NCBI RefSeq assembly: GCF_951793255.1
Contig: NZ_OX636706.1
Span: 1,137,001-1,201,000, forward strand
DNA: 64,000 nucleotides
Direction of reading: 5' to 3'
Origin: Desulfovibrio piger
GTDB lineage: Bacteria > Desulfobacterota > Desulfovibrionia > Desulfovibrionales > Desulfovibrionaceae
A program made the position numbers and the translations under genes. Below, in pieces: positions 30,625 through 38,933 of this stretch; position 1 is the first letter of the stretch, and each line of letters opens with the position of its first letter. Below the pieces are notes generated by a model. It was not told the DNA's origin and did not search any database. It saw nothing but the letters and a program-made list of their open reading frames with translations.

Positions 30625-32433
30625 ATGCGGACCTGCATCGCGGTATCGAAGTTCGACAATGACGTAGAGGTCGCCCTGCACATCCTCAATACGGAAAAGA
30701 TCAAGCTGCTGGCCACACGCGGGCATGCGCTCCACATCCTCAGGAATTCCACCTCCATCCCCATCCTTTCCATCGAATACTCGGCCGAGAATTTTTTCGA
30801 GACCCTCCTGCCTTTTCAGAACAGCAACATGCGTGTGGGCCATCTCTGCTTTCCCGGCCAGGGGCTCAAATTCATGCGGATAGCACAGCTGCTCGGTCTG
30901 CGGGGCTACAGGCTGGAGGTCGAGGACAGGAACAATATCGAAGCGGCTCTGAAGAAGGTCCGGGAGGAAAACATATCTCTTCTTGTGGGAGGATTTGGCC
31001 TGATAAGCAAGGCAAGGGAGGAAGGATTCCACGCCATTCCCCTGCTTTCTGAAAATCAGGAAGCTGTCTACAAGGTGTTTTTGGAGGCAAAACACATCAT
31101 AGAAATGGATGCTCTGAATATACAGAGACGAGATTTTATAAATACTGTTTTGAATATCAATCCGAATATCATCATAGTCGTAGATAAAAACTATACGATA
31201 CGCTACGCGAATGACAAAGCCCAGGGGGTCTTTGGCGTCATATCGGAGCAGATCATCGGCATGGATCTGGGCAGGATATTCCCCAGGACGGATTTCTCGC
31301 GCATCATGGGAGAAAGGAAAGGTGCATCGGACTCCTTTATCCTGAAAGACATGATAAAGCGTGAGTTCCTCTTCACCATCGTCGATATCAAGCTCAAGGG
31401 GAATTTTGACGGCTATGTCCTAAGCCTGAACAATACCGTCGATATCCAGAAGAATGAACGGCAGGTGCGGCAAAACATCTACCAGAAAGGGAAGCGCCGT
31501 TACTTTATGTTCAACGACATTATCGGCGACAGTGCCGCCATCAGTCAGGCGAAGTTCATAGGGCAGCGTTTCGCGGACAGCGACGGGCCCGTGCTGCTGA
31601 TCGGAGACACGGGCACAGGCAAGGAGATGTTCGCCCAGGCCATCCATGCGCACAGCCGGCGGCAGGAGGCGGCCTTTGTTTCCGTCAACTGTGCGGCCGT
31701 GCCCGAAAGCCTGCTGGAAAGCGAACTTTTTGGCTATGAAGAAGGCGCTTTTACCGGGGCCAGACGCGGGGGCAAGACGGGGCTGGTGGAGCTGGCGCAT
31801 GGGGGGACCCTGTTCCTTGACGAGATAGGGGAGATGCCCTTGCGCCTGCAGGCCCGCCTGTTGCGGGTCCTGCAGGACAAGGTCGTGACCCGTCTGGGGA
31901 GCACCCGTTTCGTGCAGGTGAACGTGCGCATCATCTGTGCGACGAACAGGAACCTTTTTGCCATGGCCAGGCAGGGGCAGTTCCGGCAGGACCTGTTCTA
32001 CAGGATCAATACCCTGCTGCTCAAGATCCCGTCGCTCGAAGCCCACAGGGAAGATATCGGTCCCATCGTCCTTGCCTATCTGCGCAGGCTGCGCGGGGAA
32101 GGCTACAAAAAGCTCTCGATCTCGGACGAGGCCATCGAAAAGCTGGAACAGCATGACTGGCCCGGCAATGTCCGGGAGCTGCTCCACGTGGTGGACAGGG
32201 CCATCGCTCTGGCCCGGCAGCCTGTGATCCAGGCCTCGGACATCCTCTTCGATGCGGATATCCTGGATGAGGAAGAACCGGAAACGCCTTTCGCCGGCAG
32301 AGGTGAGACGGCGTCGTGCGCCCGCCTGGAAGCCGTGCTGCAAAAATACAGATACAACAAGACCCAGGCTGCCGAGGCTCTGGGCATCTCACGAACGACC
32401 TTGTGGCGCCGGATGAAGGAGTGCGGGCTGTAA
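30625..32433 (+). CDS. Sigma54-dependent regulator PrpR_N-PAS-AAA-HTH (body, 5' end displaced by IS)
   Basis: Frame open from 30541; the first ATG inside is at 30625, giving 602 residues. Residues 1-150 are most of a PrpR_N ligand domain (IKLLATRGHALHILRNST); PAS at about 160-265 (DFINTVLNINPNIIIVVDKN); AAA+ at 295-530 with Walker A GDTGTGKE, the sigma54-contact loop GAFTGA and Walker B GGTLFLDEIGEM; Fis-type HTH at 565-602 (YNKTQAAEALGISRTTLWRR). It probably sensed a substrate and activated the divergent DASS operon. The IS removes its start codon and ribosome binding site, so it is probably silent or made as a shortened protein. Confidence 0.88.
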   Translation: MRTCIAVSKFDNDVEVALHILNTEKIKLLATRGHALHILRNSTSIPILSIEYSAENFFETLLPFQNSNMRVGHLCFPGQGLKFMRIAQLLGLRGYRLEVEDRNNIEAALKKVREENISLLVGGFGLISKAREEGFHAIPLLSENQEAVYKVFLEAKHIIEMDALNIQRRDFINTVLNINPNIIIVVDKNYTIRYANDKAQGVFGVISEQIIGMDLGRIFPRTDFSRIMGERKGASDSFILKDMIKREFLFTIVDIKLKGNFDGYVLSLNNTVDIQKNERQVRQNIYQKGKRRYFMFNDIIGDSAAISQAKFIGQRFADSDGPVLLIGDTGTGKEMFAQAIHAHSRRQEAAFVSVNCAAVPESLLESELFGYEEGAFTGARRGGKTGLVELAHGGTLFLDEIGEMPLRLQARLLRVLQDKVVTRLGSTRFVQVNVRIICATNRNLFAMARQGQFRQDLFYRINTLLLKIPSLEAHREDIGPIVLAYLRRLRGEGYKKLSISDEAIEKLEQHDWPGNVRELLHVVDRAIALARQPVIQASDILFDADILDEEEPETPFAGRGETASCARLEAVLQKYRYNKTQAAEALGISRTTLWRRMKECGL

Positions 32434-32639
32434 CGCCGCGGTCGGGATTTCGTATCCGCCTGTTTGGCAGGCCATGTACTGCGGGTACTTGCCGGGGGCA
32501 TCCGCAGACCGGTTGCCCATGGAGTGCAGTCGCGGGGCAGGAAGATCCTCTTTTGCGTCCTTCCTTCTTTTCAAAGGGGCACCAGGGGATACTTGGAAAA
32601 TGTGCTGATAGTGTCCGCAAAGACGCATGAATGGCCAAA

Positions 32640-32668
32640 GGCCGAGGAGACGATCTCCGGCCTTTTTT
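32640..32668 (+). terminator. Intrinsic terminator downstream of the regulator
   Basis: GGCC (32640-32643) plus GGAGA (32646-32650) pair with TCTCC (32654-32658) plus GGCC (32659-32662), with a 2-base bulge, then six T. The rest of the 32434-32800 gap shows no gene; GC falls sharply after about 32690. Confidence 0.75.
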
Positions 32669-32681
32669 ATCGGCTTCGCAC
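32649..32681 (+). repeat. 33-bp direct repeat, left copy
   Basis: Starts GACGATCTCCGGCCTTTTTT and runs to TCGGCTTCGCAC. The right copy is 33790-33822 with one mismatch. The two copies bracket the Sel1 gene and include half of a terminator each. Confidence 0.85.
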
Positions 32682-32800
32682 TTGGTGAAAGTTAGCATAG
32701 GCAAATTATATGCCGGATAGCTTCTTAACGTACTATTCATGATACTGACTTGAATTATCTTGTTGAGGGAGGTATTACCTTTGTAAAGGAGCATCTAGCG

Positions 32801-33694
32801 ATGAAAAAATTGATTTTATTTGTAGTTATAATATATATTTGTTGTTTTTCTATTGCCATTTCAGCTTCTTTTGAAGAAACAAAGCATGCCGCTGAACAGG
32901 GAGATGCTAGTGCTCAGTATAGTCTAGGTCACTATTATTATTTACAGCAGGACTATAAGCAATGTAAAGAGTGGTCCGAAAAAGCTGCTGAACAAGGACA
33001 TGTTGATGCTCAGATTGAGCTTGGACTTTGGTATTATTGGGGAGAAGATGCAGATCAGGACTATCAGAAGGCAAGACAATGGTTTGAAAAAGCTGCTGAT
33101 AAAGGAAGTGCTGACGCTCAGTTTTTTCTCGGTAAGTTGTATGAAGAAGGCCAAGGTGTAGCTCAGGACTATCAGAAGGCAAGTCAGCTATATGAGGAAG
33201 CTGCTGCGCAAGGAAACATTAACGCTCAAATTGGACTTGGCAGTTTGTATTATTTGGGTCAAGGCGTAGAGCGTGACTATCATAAGGCTAGGAAATACTG
33301 GGAAAAAGCTGCTGATAAAGGAAGTGCTGGAGCCCAATTTAATCTTGGTATTTTGTATGAAAATGGTCAAGGTGTAAATCAAGACTATTATAAAGCAAAA
33401 CAATTATACGAAAAAGCTGCAAGGTACGAACATGCTGGTGCTCAGTCTAGGCTAGGTGCTTTATATTATTCTGGCCACGGCGTACGTCAGGATTATCACA
33501 AGGCTTGGCAATGGTGGAAAAAGGCTGCTGACCAAGGATATGTTGGCGCTCAATATAGTCTTGGTGTTTTGTATGAAGAGGGTAAAGGTGTGCGACAAAA
33601 TCGCGCCACAGCCAAGGAGTGGTACGGCAAAGCCTGTGATAATGGCTTCCAAGGCGGCTGTGATGCATATGCGCGTTTGAATACTGCCCGCTAA
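32801..33694 (+). CDS. Secreted Sel1-repeat (TPR-like) protein
   Basis: 297 residues from ATG 32801, AAAGGAG at 32785-32791. Signal peptide MKKLILFVVIIYICCFSIAI, cleavage near ISA. About seven tandem Sel1 units of 36 residues follow, each with the pattern AxxGxxxAQxxLGxLYxxGxGVxxDYxKAxxW. Sel1 proteins are alpha-solenoid scaffolds for protein-protein contacts, often secreted or periplasmic. GC is far lower than in core genes and codons are A/T-ending, suggesting recent transfer. It is flanked by near-identical direct repeats. C-terminal GGCDAYARLN is a typical end. Confidence 0.9.
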   Translation: MKKLILFVVIIYICCFSIAISASFEETKHAAEQGDASAQYSLGHYYYLQQDYKQCKEWSEKAAEQGHVDAQIELGLWYYWGEDADQDYQKARQWFEKAADKGSADAQFFLGKLYEEGQGVAQDYQKASQLYEEAAAQGNINAQIGLGSLYYLGQGVERDYHKARKYWEKAADKGSAGAQFNLGILYENGQGVNQDYYKAKQLYEKAARYEHAGAQSRLGALYYSGHGVRQDYHKAWQWWKKAADQGYVGAQYSLGVLYEEGKGVRQNRATAKEWYGKACDNGFQGGCDAYARLNTAR

Positions 33695-33781
33695 GAGATA
33701 AAGGAGGGTCTTCAGATTCGCTGTGGTAACAAGAGCCGTGCGTTAACGTAATGAACGAGACCAGCTAACTGATAATCGAAA

Positions 33782-33809
33782 GGCCGGGGGACGATCTCCG
33801 GCCTTTTTT
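33782..33809 (+). terminator. Intrinsic terminator downstream of the Sel1 gene
   Basis: GGCCGG (33782-33787) pairs with CCGGCC (33798-33803), followed by six T. Closely related in sequence to the terminator at 32640. Confidence 0.78.
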
Positions 33810-33822
33810 GTCGGCTTCGCAC
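33790..33822 (+). repeat. 33-bp direct repeat, right copy
   Basis: Copy of 32649-32681 with a single A/G difference in the position after the T-run. Confidence 0.85.
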
Positions 33823-33976
33823 ACCTACCCCAGCCAACACGTTTGCCGAGCGCAAAGAAACCGCCACAGGCAAGGCTGGGCAGCCTGTTTACGTGCCCCC
33901 CTGGAAACGGCTGTTTCGGCACGCCGGTATACTCCTTGGTATACATCTTTGCCGGGGAGGCTATTTTTCAAGCACG

Positions 33977-34016
33977 AAAAAAGCCGGTAAGCTACGTGTT
34001 GTAACCTACCGGCTTT
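33977..34016 (-). terminator. Second intrinsic terminator on the minus strand, end of the ERF/CobT-like operon
   Basis: AAAGCCGGTA (complement of 34007-34016) pairs with TACCGGCTTT (complement of 33980-33989), followed by T (plus-strand A-run from 33977). The rest of 33823-34225 holds no ORF I would support. Confidence 0.72.
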
Positions 34017-34225
34017 GCTGCCTTAGTGGCGAGGGAGGGAGCCAATTGTATCACTCAATATATTGAAATAATTGGATTACACTTCCCCGGGAAAAGCTGC
34101 TGTACCACCGCTGGTACCACCGGACTTCCTATCACGATTTTCTTGTCACAGAAGGGCTTTCGCGCTTTTGGGATTCGCCCGACACCGCCAGACGTTCCCG
34201 CGCGCTTTTGAAGTATCTCTTTGAA

Positions 34226-34262
34226 GAGGAAAGGCGTCAAGGTCTGCCTCACGCCTTTCCTC
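34226..34262 (-). terminator. Hairpin terminator after the 25-residue ORF
   Basis: GAGGAAAGGCGT (34226-34237) and ACGCCTTTCCTC (34251-34262) form a perfect 12-bp stem with a 13-base loop, 13 bases after the small ORF's stop. It has a modest T content only. Confidence 0.65.
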
Positions 34263-34275
34263 TCTGTCTGGATGG

Positions 34276-34353
34276 TTAGCGCCGTTCCGACATGGCGCCA
34301 CGGAGAACCGTCAGGGCGGCAAGCACGATGTCTACGATCACGACAGGGTTCAT
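34276..34353 (-). CDS. Small hydrophobic ORF, 25 residues
   Basis: MNPVVIVDIVLAALTVLRGA followed by MSERR. AAAGGAG lies 6 bases before the ATG, the best ribosome binding site in this operon. The ORF starts 17 bases after the stop of the CobT-like gene and ends just before a hairpin. The composition suggests a single short membrane helix with a basic end. It is shorter than typical annotation limits. It may be a real small protein or a leader; no family is recognised. Confidence 0.5.
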   Translation of the reverse strand: MNPVVIVDIVLAALTVLRGAMSERR

Positions 34354-34370
34354 ACTCTGCTCCTTTACAT

Positions 34371-36089
34371 TTACAAGGTTAAGGTGAACAGGCCGAATAA
34401 GGCCTCCGGTAGTTCTGCGACAGTGCGGATGACGGCTGCCTTTGAGAACAGGTTCGTCACGGCGCGGGCGTCGATACCAATACCGCAGACCTCAATGCCG
34501 AGCCGTTCTGCAGTGTCGATAACGTCCATTGCCGTCCTGAAATCGTCAGGGCTGCCGTCGGTGAGTACGATAAGCAATTTACGGCGTTCCCTCTGTCTGA
34601 GCAGCTCGCGCAAGGCGTAGAGCATGGCCTCCGCCATGGGTGTACTGCCGTGGGCGGTCACAAGACAGGCATCGGAGATACGCTCTCCGGGACGAAACAC
34701 AGGACATACAGATGTGTTGTCATCTGTGGCAGGGAAGGCGGTAAGGGCTACCCGGATACCTGGGATGCGCGACAGGGCTGAGGCCACGACATAGCATGAC
34801 GCACAGGCCGTACTGAGTTTATGTGCCATGGAGCAGGAGCAGTCCAGCAGGATATGGACAGTCGTATCCAGTCCTCTGATTTCAGTCTGCTGCATGAATA
34901 CCTGTGCGCTACCTGTCGCCAGACGATGCAGCAGGTGGCCGTCGATCCTTCCGCTACGGCTTGCTCGACTACGACGCAACACTCTGGTTTGCAGCCGGGC
35001 TCCCAGGCGTGTCTGGAGAGCATTGCTCATCCGTTTACAGGCTGCCAGCTGTGCAGGATCCAACCTGTGGAGAGGACAGCGCTGTTCTACGAGCATAGCC
35101 GTGTGCGGACGGCAATTCTTCGATTGCTTCAGGCAGGCTTCGAGTTGTTTTGCGATGCGTTCTCCTTCATCAGCGGGCAAGCCTGTGCTTTCTCCGTCCA
35201 GAGCTTGCGCCAGCGCCTCCTGTGGCGTGGGAGATGCTTTGCTGTGACCGGAAACTTCGCTTTTTTGATTCTCGCCAGCCGGTTGATCTTCATTTTCTTG
35301 CAGTGCCCCCTCTGCTTGTCGCTGCTTTTCCAGCTTGTTCCTTTTGGGGAGTGTCGGCTGCCCGGACTGCTCGGGAGCAGTAAGAGCGGCCGAGTTCGTC
35401 TGCGACGGGAGTGGGGTATTTGTTTCAGGTGGTTCCTCCTGTTGTGTGGGGGAGTGCAAATAGCCGCGCAAAAGGATTGCCGTCTCTCTGGCAAGGGAAA
35501 GGCAGTCGCGGGTGCTTCGGCAGTCCGTGACTCTGCTGATGAGCGGGGTGAACCCGCCCAGCAGGTTGGGATAATGATTTTCAACGATCTGTCCCAACAG
35601 ACAGACTGATCTCTGCAAGGCGGGTAGGGAGAGAGCCCTGACAGAGTACAGGACATAGTCCAGCAAGGCGGCCAGTGGTTGTGCCGCATAGTTCTCCAGC
35701 TCCTCCCGAGAGAAGGGAGTCGCGAACAGATGCCGTATCAGCCAGAGAAAGTCCTGGCGACAGCCGGGATAACGTTCTGTCATGCGCTGCTCGACCCGGT
35801 AATCTTCAAAATAGTTGAAGAGACGCTGTTCCAGTGCTGTGAGTGCTTCTGCCCGCAGGTCGACAAAATCCGTGTATCGGATATGTCCGGCCTCATGGCT
35901 GATGTACCCCCGCACAAGCCCCAGCTCTGTTTCATCGCCTTCAACACTGAGTTTGGGCAGGAATATGGAAGTTCCATCCGTCCAGGCTGTGCTGTGTTCA
36001 CCGATGCTGACTTTCACGCCCAGTGAATCCCCCAGTATGGAGGCCACAACCGGCAGGGCCGACATGATATGTTTGGTTTCTGCTTGCAT
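34371..36089 (-). CDS. CobT-like protein with HExxH and vWA (MIDAS) motifs
   Basis: 572 residues from ATG 36089 (MQAETKHIMSALPVVASILG), which directly follows the DUF3150 stop. N-terminal part: GYISHEAGHIRYTDF (HExxH, metallopeptidase-like), then FNYFEDYRVEQRMTERYPGC, a pattern seen in CobT-like proteins. Residues 215-310 are a charged, Gln/Glu/Pro-rich linker. The C-terminal vWA domain has the MIDAS motif LLDCSCSMAHK, the Thr of HGSTPMAEAM and the Asp of VLTDGSPDDF. Despite the name, cobalt chelation is unlikely: no cobN is nearby and the context is a recombination module. It probably works with the AAA+ ATPase encoded upstream. Confidence 0.82.
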   Translation of the reverse strand: MQAETKHIMSALPVVASILGDSLGVKVSIGEHSTAWTDGTSIFLPKLSVEGDETELGLVRGYISHEAGHIRYTDFVDLRAEALTALEQRLFNYFEDYRVEQRMTERYPGCRQDFLWLIRHLFATPFSREELENYAAQPLAALLDYVLYSVRALSLPALQRSVCLLGQIVENHYPNLLGGFTPLISRVTDCRSTRDCLSLARETAILLRGYLHSPTQQEEPPETNTPLPSQTNSAALTAPEQSGQPTLPKRNKLEKQRQAEGALQENEDQPAGENQKSEVSGHSKASPTPQEALAQALDGESTGLPADEGERIAKQLEACLKQSKNCRPHTAMLVEQRCPLHRLDPAQLAACKRMSNALQTRLGARLQTRVLRRSRASRSGRIDGHLLHRLATGSAQVFMQQTEIRGLDTTVHILLDCSCSMAHKLSTACASCYVVASALSRIPGIRVALTAFPATDDNTSVCPVFRPGERISDACLVTAHGSTPMAEAMLYALRELLRQRERRKLLIVLTDGSPDDFRTAMDVIDTAERLGIEVCGIGIDARAVTNLFSKAAVIRTVAELPEALFGLFTLTL

Positions 36090-36093
36090 GGTG

Positions 36094-37041
36094 TCACCAC
36101 AGGCCGCCGGAATTGAGGCATGCGGGTGTGACCGGTACCACTGTTTGCTTGTTCGGGGAGAAGGCGGAAACAATAGAGTTCAAGGTTCGCTGTGCATTGG
36201 ACGTATTTTGCATGGCCTCTGCCTGCTTGAGCAGCGCTTGCTTGTCCTTGAGCAGGCAGACAAGGCCTTGCAGGTTCAGCAGCGATTGGCCAGCAATGTA
36301 CTTGCCCTTGTCCGGCACGCCTTCCATTACCGTATCCATGATTCTGATCACGGGCATGGCGTGGGGAGAAACGAAACTCAGCCCCTTGAGTTTGTCCCGC
36401 AGCGTCAACAGCGGAGACAGGGCTTTATGCGTGACTTCCGTCTTTCCTTCGTAGACCCGAGTCCAGATGTCGGCCGCATCTTTGGCGATCTCGGAGAAGA
36501 GCTTGTTTCCCAGGTCGGAGAGACTTTCGTCCAGCGTCGAATCCACCTCAGACGATTTGACACGGAAGAGCTGCCAGGCAAACGTGAGCCTTTGAGCGAC
36601 ATAGTCTGCCGAGACCGTGCTGCTGGCGAGAAATTCCCGCCATACCTCATACTTGCTTATCCACTCCGCGATGAGGCGGTCATAGTTTTGCAGGAACAGG
36701 GTCTTTTCGGTATAAAATTCATCTTTGATGGCCTTCAAACCGTCGAGGATGCTGTCAACCTTGGTTGAAGGCACGGCCCAGCCGCCAAGAAAGCGGACAG
36801 CGTGCCTGTCAAGAAGAGAAACAGCTCTGGCCTTGAGCCTGCTGAACACAGCCATATGGGCCGGATCACAGATTTTCTTGAAGCCCAGACTGGCAAGGGC
36901 GGAAGGCGGCAGCTGGTTTTCACTGTCAAAATCGGAGGCCGTGAGTTTGCGGCAGGCAGACCAGATGGTCGTGTCGAGGTTGAGGACATACAGCTTGTCG
37001 AGAGCGTCGGGGGGCGTGATGGTAATAATATCGTTGGGCAT
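36094..37041 (-). CDS. DUF3150-type protein
   Basis: 315 residues. The N-terminus (LYVLNLDTTIWSACRKLTAS, DFDSENQLPPSALASLG, FLGGWAVPSTKVDSILDGLK) follows the DUF3150 pattern: 'WSaxrKLxxxDl', 'LGxKxIxDP', 'GGwaVP'. The rest is largely helical and may form coiled coils. Members are usually encoded next to CobS-like AAA+ and CobT-like vWA genes in mobile elements; that is the arrangement here apart from an IS inserted between it and the AAA+ gene. AAGGTC precedes the ATG. Biochemical role unknown. Confidence 0.75.
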   Translation of the reverse strand: MPNDIITITPPDALDKLYVLNLDTTIWSACRKLTASDFDSENQLPPSALASLGFKKICDPAHMAVFSRLKARAVSLLDRHAVRFLGGWAVPSTKVDSILDGLKAIKDEFYTEKTLFLQNYDRLIAEWISKYEVWREFLASSTVSADYVAQRLTFAWQLFRVKSSEVDSTLDESLSDLGNKLFSEIAKDAADIWTRVYEGKTEVTHKALSPLLTLRDKLKGLSFVSPHAMPVIRIMDTVMEGVPDKGKYIAGQSLLNLQGLVCLLKDKQALLKQAEAMQNTSNAQRTLNSIVSAFSPNKQTVVPVTPACLNSGGLW

Positions 37042-37068
37042 GGAATATGACCTTATGGTTGCTGGTTA

Positions 37069-37921
37069 GAAGTCATTTCATAATTCCTTGATGACTCTTC
37101 TGAGTAAAATCATGGAAAATGCCAAATGAACAAAGGCGGTAAAGTGTTGGTGGAACCTGTCCCAGCGTGCCATTGTCCGCTTGAACGTATTGAGCCAAGC
37201 AAAAAGTCGTTCGATTTTCCAACGGCGACGATAACGCCGCAAGGGGCGACCATCCTGCGTTGCTTTACGCTTTCGATTGCGCCGATGTGGTGCGATCATC
37301 TCAATCCCTTGGGCAGCAAGGGCGTTATCGAGCGGATCACTGTCATAGGCACGATCCCCAATAATTCTTCTGGGCTGTCCCACTGTGACAATTTCATCGA
37401 GGGTAGCTTGGACAAGGGTGACTTCATGAGGACCAGCAGAATCCGTGTGCAGGGCGAGTGGAAGACCAGAAGCGTCTGCAATAACCATGAGCTTCGTACC
37501 TTTCCCCCGCTTGGTCTTTCCCACTTTTGCGCCCCTTTTTTTGCTACCACGAACGTGCCGTCAATGAAGCATTCCGAGAGGTTTATGGCCCCACGCTCTT
37601 CAAGGTCACGGGCGAGAGCCTCAAGGATTTTTCGGAATACGCCCGTTTTGACCCACTTGCTGAATCGGCGATAGCAGGTTGATGAAGACGGGAATCTCTC
37701 CGGCAAGTCAGCCCAGGCGGCACCAGTGCGCAATACCCATAAGATGCCGTTCAGTACAGAGCGGTCATCATGGACAGGAGGCCTTCCCCGCACGGAAGAA
37801 GCCTCATTTGCAAGGAGAGGTTCCAAAATTGCCCATTGGTCATCTGTTAATCTTTGGTATTTGCTCATGAAATTCGATTACACGATTTTTATGACTTTTT
37901 CTGGAATTATGAAATGACTTC
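37069..37921. mobile_element. IS5-family insertion sequence between the AAA+ and DUF3150 genes
   Basis: About 853 bp with perfect 19-bp inverted ends GAAGTCATTTCATAATTCC (37069-37087; complement 37903-37921) and a probable TA duplication (37067-37068, 37922-37923). The right end overlaps the TAG stop codon of the AAA+ gene, so no protein is interrupted, but the operon is. Confidence 0.9.
37078..37868 (-). CDS. IS5-family transposase with programmed -1 frameshift
   Basis: Frame 1 (start ATG 37868, MSKYQRLTDDQWAILEPLLA) runs through GRPPVHDDRSVLNGILWVLR and the catalytic Asp of CFIDGTFVVAKK. The second frame gives VGKTKRGKGTKLMVIADASG, IIGDRAYDSDPLD (second Asp) and RRRWKIERLFAWLNTFKRTM (Glu). 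The frames meet at A-AAA-AAA-G, a classical slippery heptamer; a -1 slip yields VAKKRGAKVGKTKRGKGTK. Both frames are otherwise uninterrupted, so the element may be active. It is only distantly similar to the IS at 29706. Confidence 0.9.
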
Positions 37922-38871
37922 TAGTGAGATGCAGGGAAATATTTTCGCGCGAGTTCGTGCAGTACGGCTTTGTCAGATGCGGAGGCGCGGGAGGCCAGGG
38001 CCCTGTCCAATGCATGGATGATGGGGCTGATGCCCTGCGCCGAAAGCGGGTGGTACGCCAGAGTCAGCCCTGCCCAGCGCAGCAGCGTGCGTGTGGACAG
38101 GGTGACAGAGAGAGCGTCGGGACCGCTGTCCGTCCCCATGAATTGCTTGCGGATGTCATTGGCGTAGCTGACCATACTGGTGACAAGCTCCTGGGGCAGT
38201 TGCGGGAAACGTTGCCGGAGTAGTGCTACTTCGGTATCGGCTTCGGGATAGCCCATTTCGATCAGCATAAATCTGTCCATGAAAGCCAGATTCAGTCGCA
38301 GCACGCCCTGGTACAAACCGGTGTCATCACTCCCGCCATTGCTGTTTGCCGTAGCGATGAAGCGACACATGGGGTGGGGCTTGACGAGTTCGCCGTTGTT
38401 TTCGGCGATACACAGTGGCGCGCCGTCTAGGATCGTATTCAGTCCTGCCAGTGTGGCGGGAGAGCAAAGATCGATTTCATTGAACAGCAGCAGTCCCCCC
38501 TGCCGCAGTGCCAGGGTGAGCGGTCCGTCAACAAAGCACATTGAGCCATGCTGTACGGACAGATGACCTATGAGGTCAGAGCTTTCCAGACGCTCGTGGC
38601 CGTTGACTTCGAAAACAGGATAGTTGAGACGCGCCGCTATCTGGCGTACGGCACTGGACTTGCCACAGCCAGTGGGGCCGCTGATCCAGAGCGGGTCGGG
38701 GTGTTCCATCAGAAACCAGAGAACAAGGTCCCTTCCTGACGTAGGATTGAACGAATACTGCGAATCCAGGGCCGGAGTATAAGCTGTAGGGGCGTCATAC
38801 CCTCTGATTTTCGTCCCTGATGCTTTGCCGGAAAAAACAAAGCCAGCGTCAAAGTCCGTGATTTTTGCCAT
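37921..38871 (-). CDS. MoxR/CobS-type AAA+ ATPase
   Basis: 316 residues starting MAKITDFDAGFVFSGKASGT. Walker A is WISGPTGCGKSSAVRQIAAR, Walker B GGLLLFNEIDLCSP (Asn before Glu-Ile-Asp), sensor 1 FIATANSNGGSDDTG, and FMDRFMLIEMGYP follows. The sequence EVNGHERLESSDLIGHLSVQ after Walker A is typical of CobS/MoxR proteins that remodel a vWA partner. That partner is probably the protein encoded two genes downstream. Its stop codon lies at the end of an IS. Two hairpins with T-runs lie just upstream, so it may have its own promoter or be attenuated. Confidence 0.88.
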   Translation of the reverse strand: MAKITDFDAGFVFSGKASGTKIRGYDAPTAYTPALDSQYSFNPTSGRDLVLWFLMEHPDPLWISGPTGCGKSSAVRQIAARLNYPVFEVNGHERLESSDLIGHLSVQHGSMCFVDGPLTLALRQGGLLLFNEIDLCSPATLAGLNTILDGAPLCIAENNGELVKPHPMCRFIATANSNGGSDDTGLYQGVLRLNLAFMDRFMLIEMGYPEADTEVALLRQRFPQLPQELVTSMVSYANDIRKQFMGTDSGPDALSVTLSTRTLLRWAGLTLAYHPLSAQGISPIIHALDRALASRASASDKAVLHELARKYFPASH

Positions 38872-38891
38872 GAGCGTGCTCCCATAAGAAA

Positions 38892-38922
38892 AAGGCTCGC
38901 CGTGCGGGACACGACGAGCCTT
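38892..38922 (-). terminator. Terminator-like hairpin just upstream of the AAA+ gene
   Basis: AAGGCTCG (38892-38899) with CGTG pairs with CACG and CGAGCCTT (38915-38922); on the minus strand the stem is followed by TTTTTC, about 20 bases before the AAA+ start. Confidence 0.65.
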
Positions 38923-38933
38923 CGGTAAAGATG

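Noticed and set aside
32880..33600. Regularly spaced repeats resembling a CRISPR array
   Set aside because: The period is about 108 bases and in frame; they encode Sel1 protein repeats and diverge in the way coding repeats do.
34017..34045. String on the minus strand resembling a tRNA 3' end (CCCTCCCTCGCCA)
   Set aside because: No T-loop sequence or acceptor partner upstream, so neither a tRNA nor a supported attachment site.
33743..34252. Small frames between the Sel1 gene and the CobT-like operon (33743-33946, 34026-34211, 34055-34252)
   Set aside because: No ribosome binding sites, overlapping terminator hairpins, no recognisable sequence.
34371..38871. Cobalt chelatase (cobST) for cobalamin synthesis
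   Set aside because: Similarity to CobS/CobT is at fold level; no cobN and no cobalamin genes nearby, while ERF and nuclease genes share the operon.
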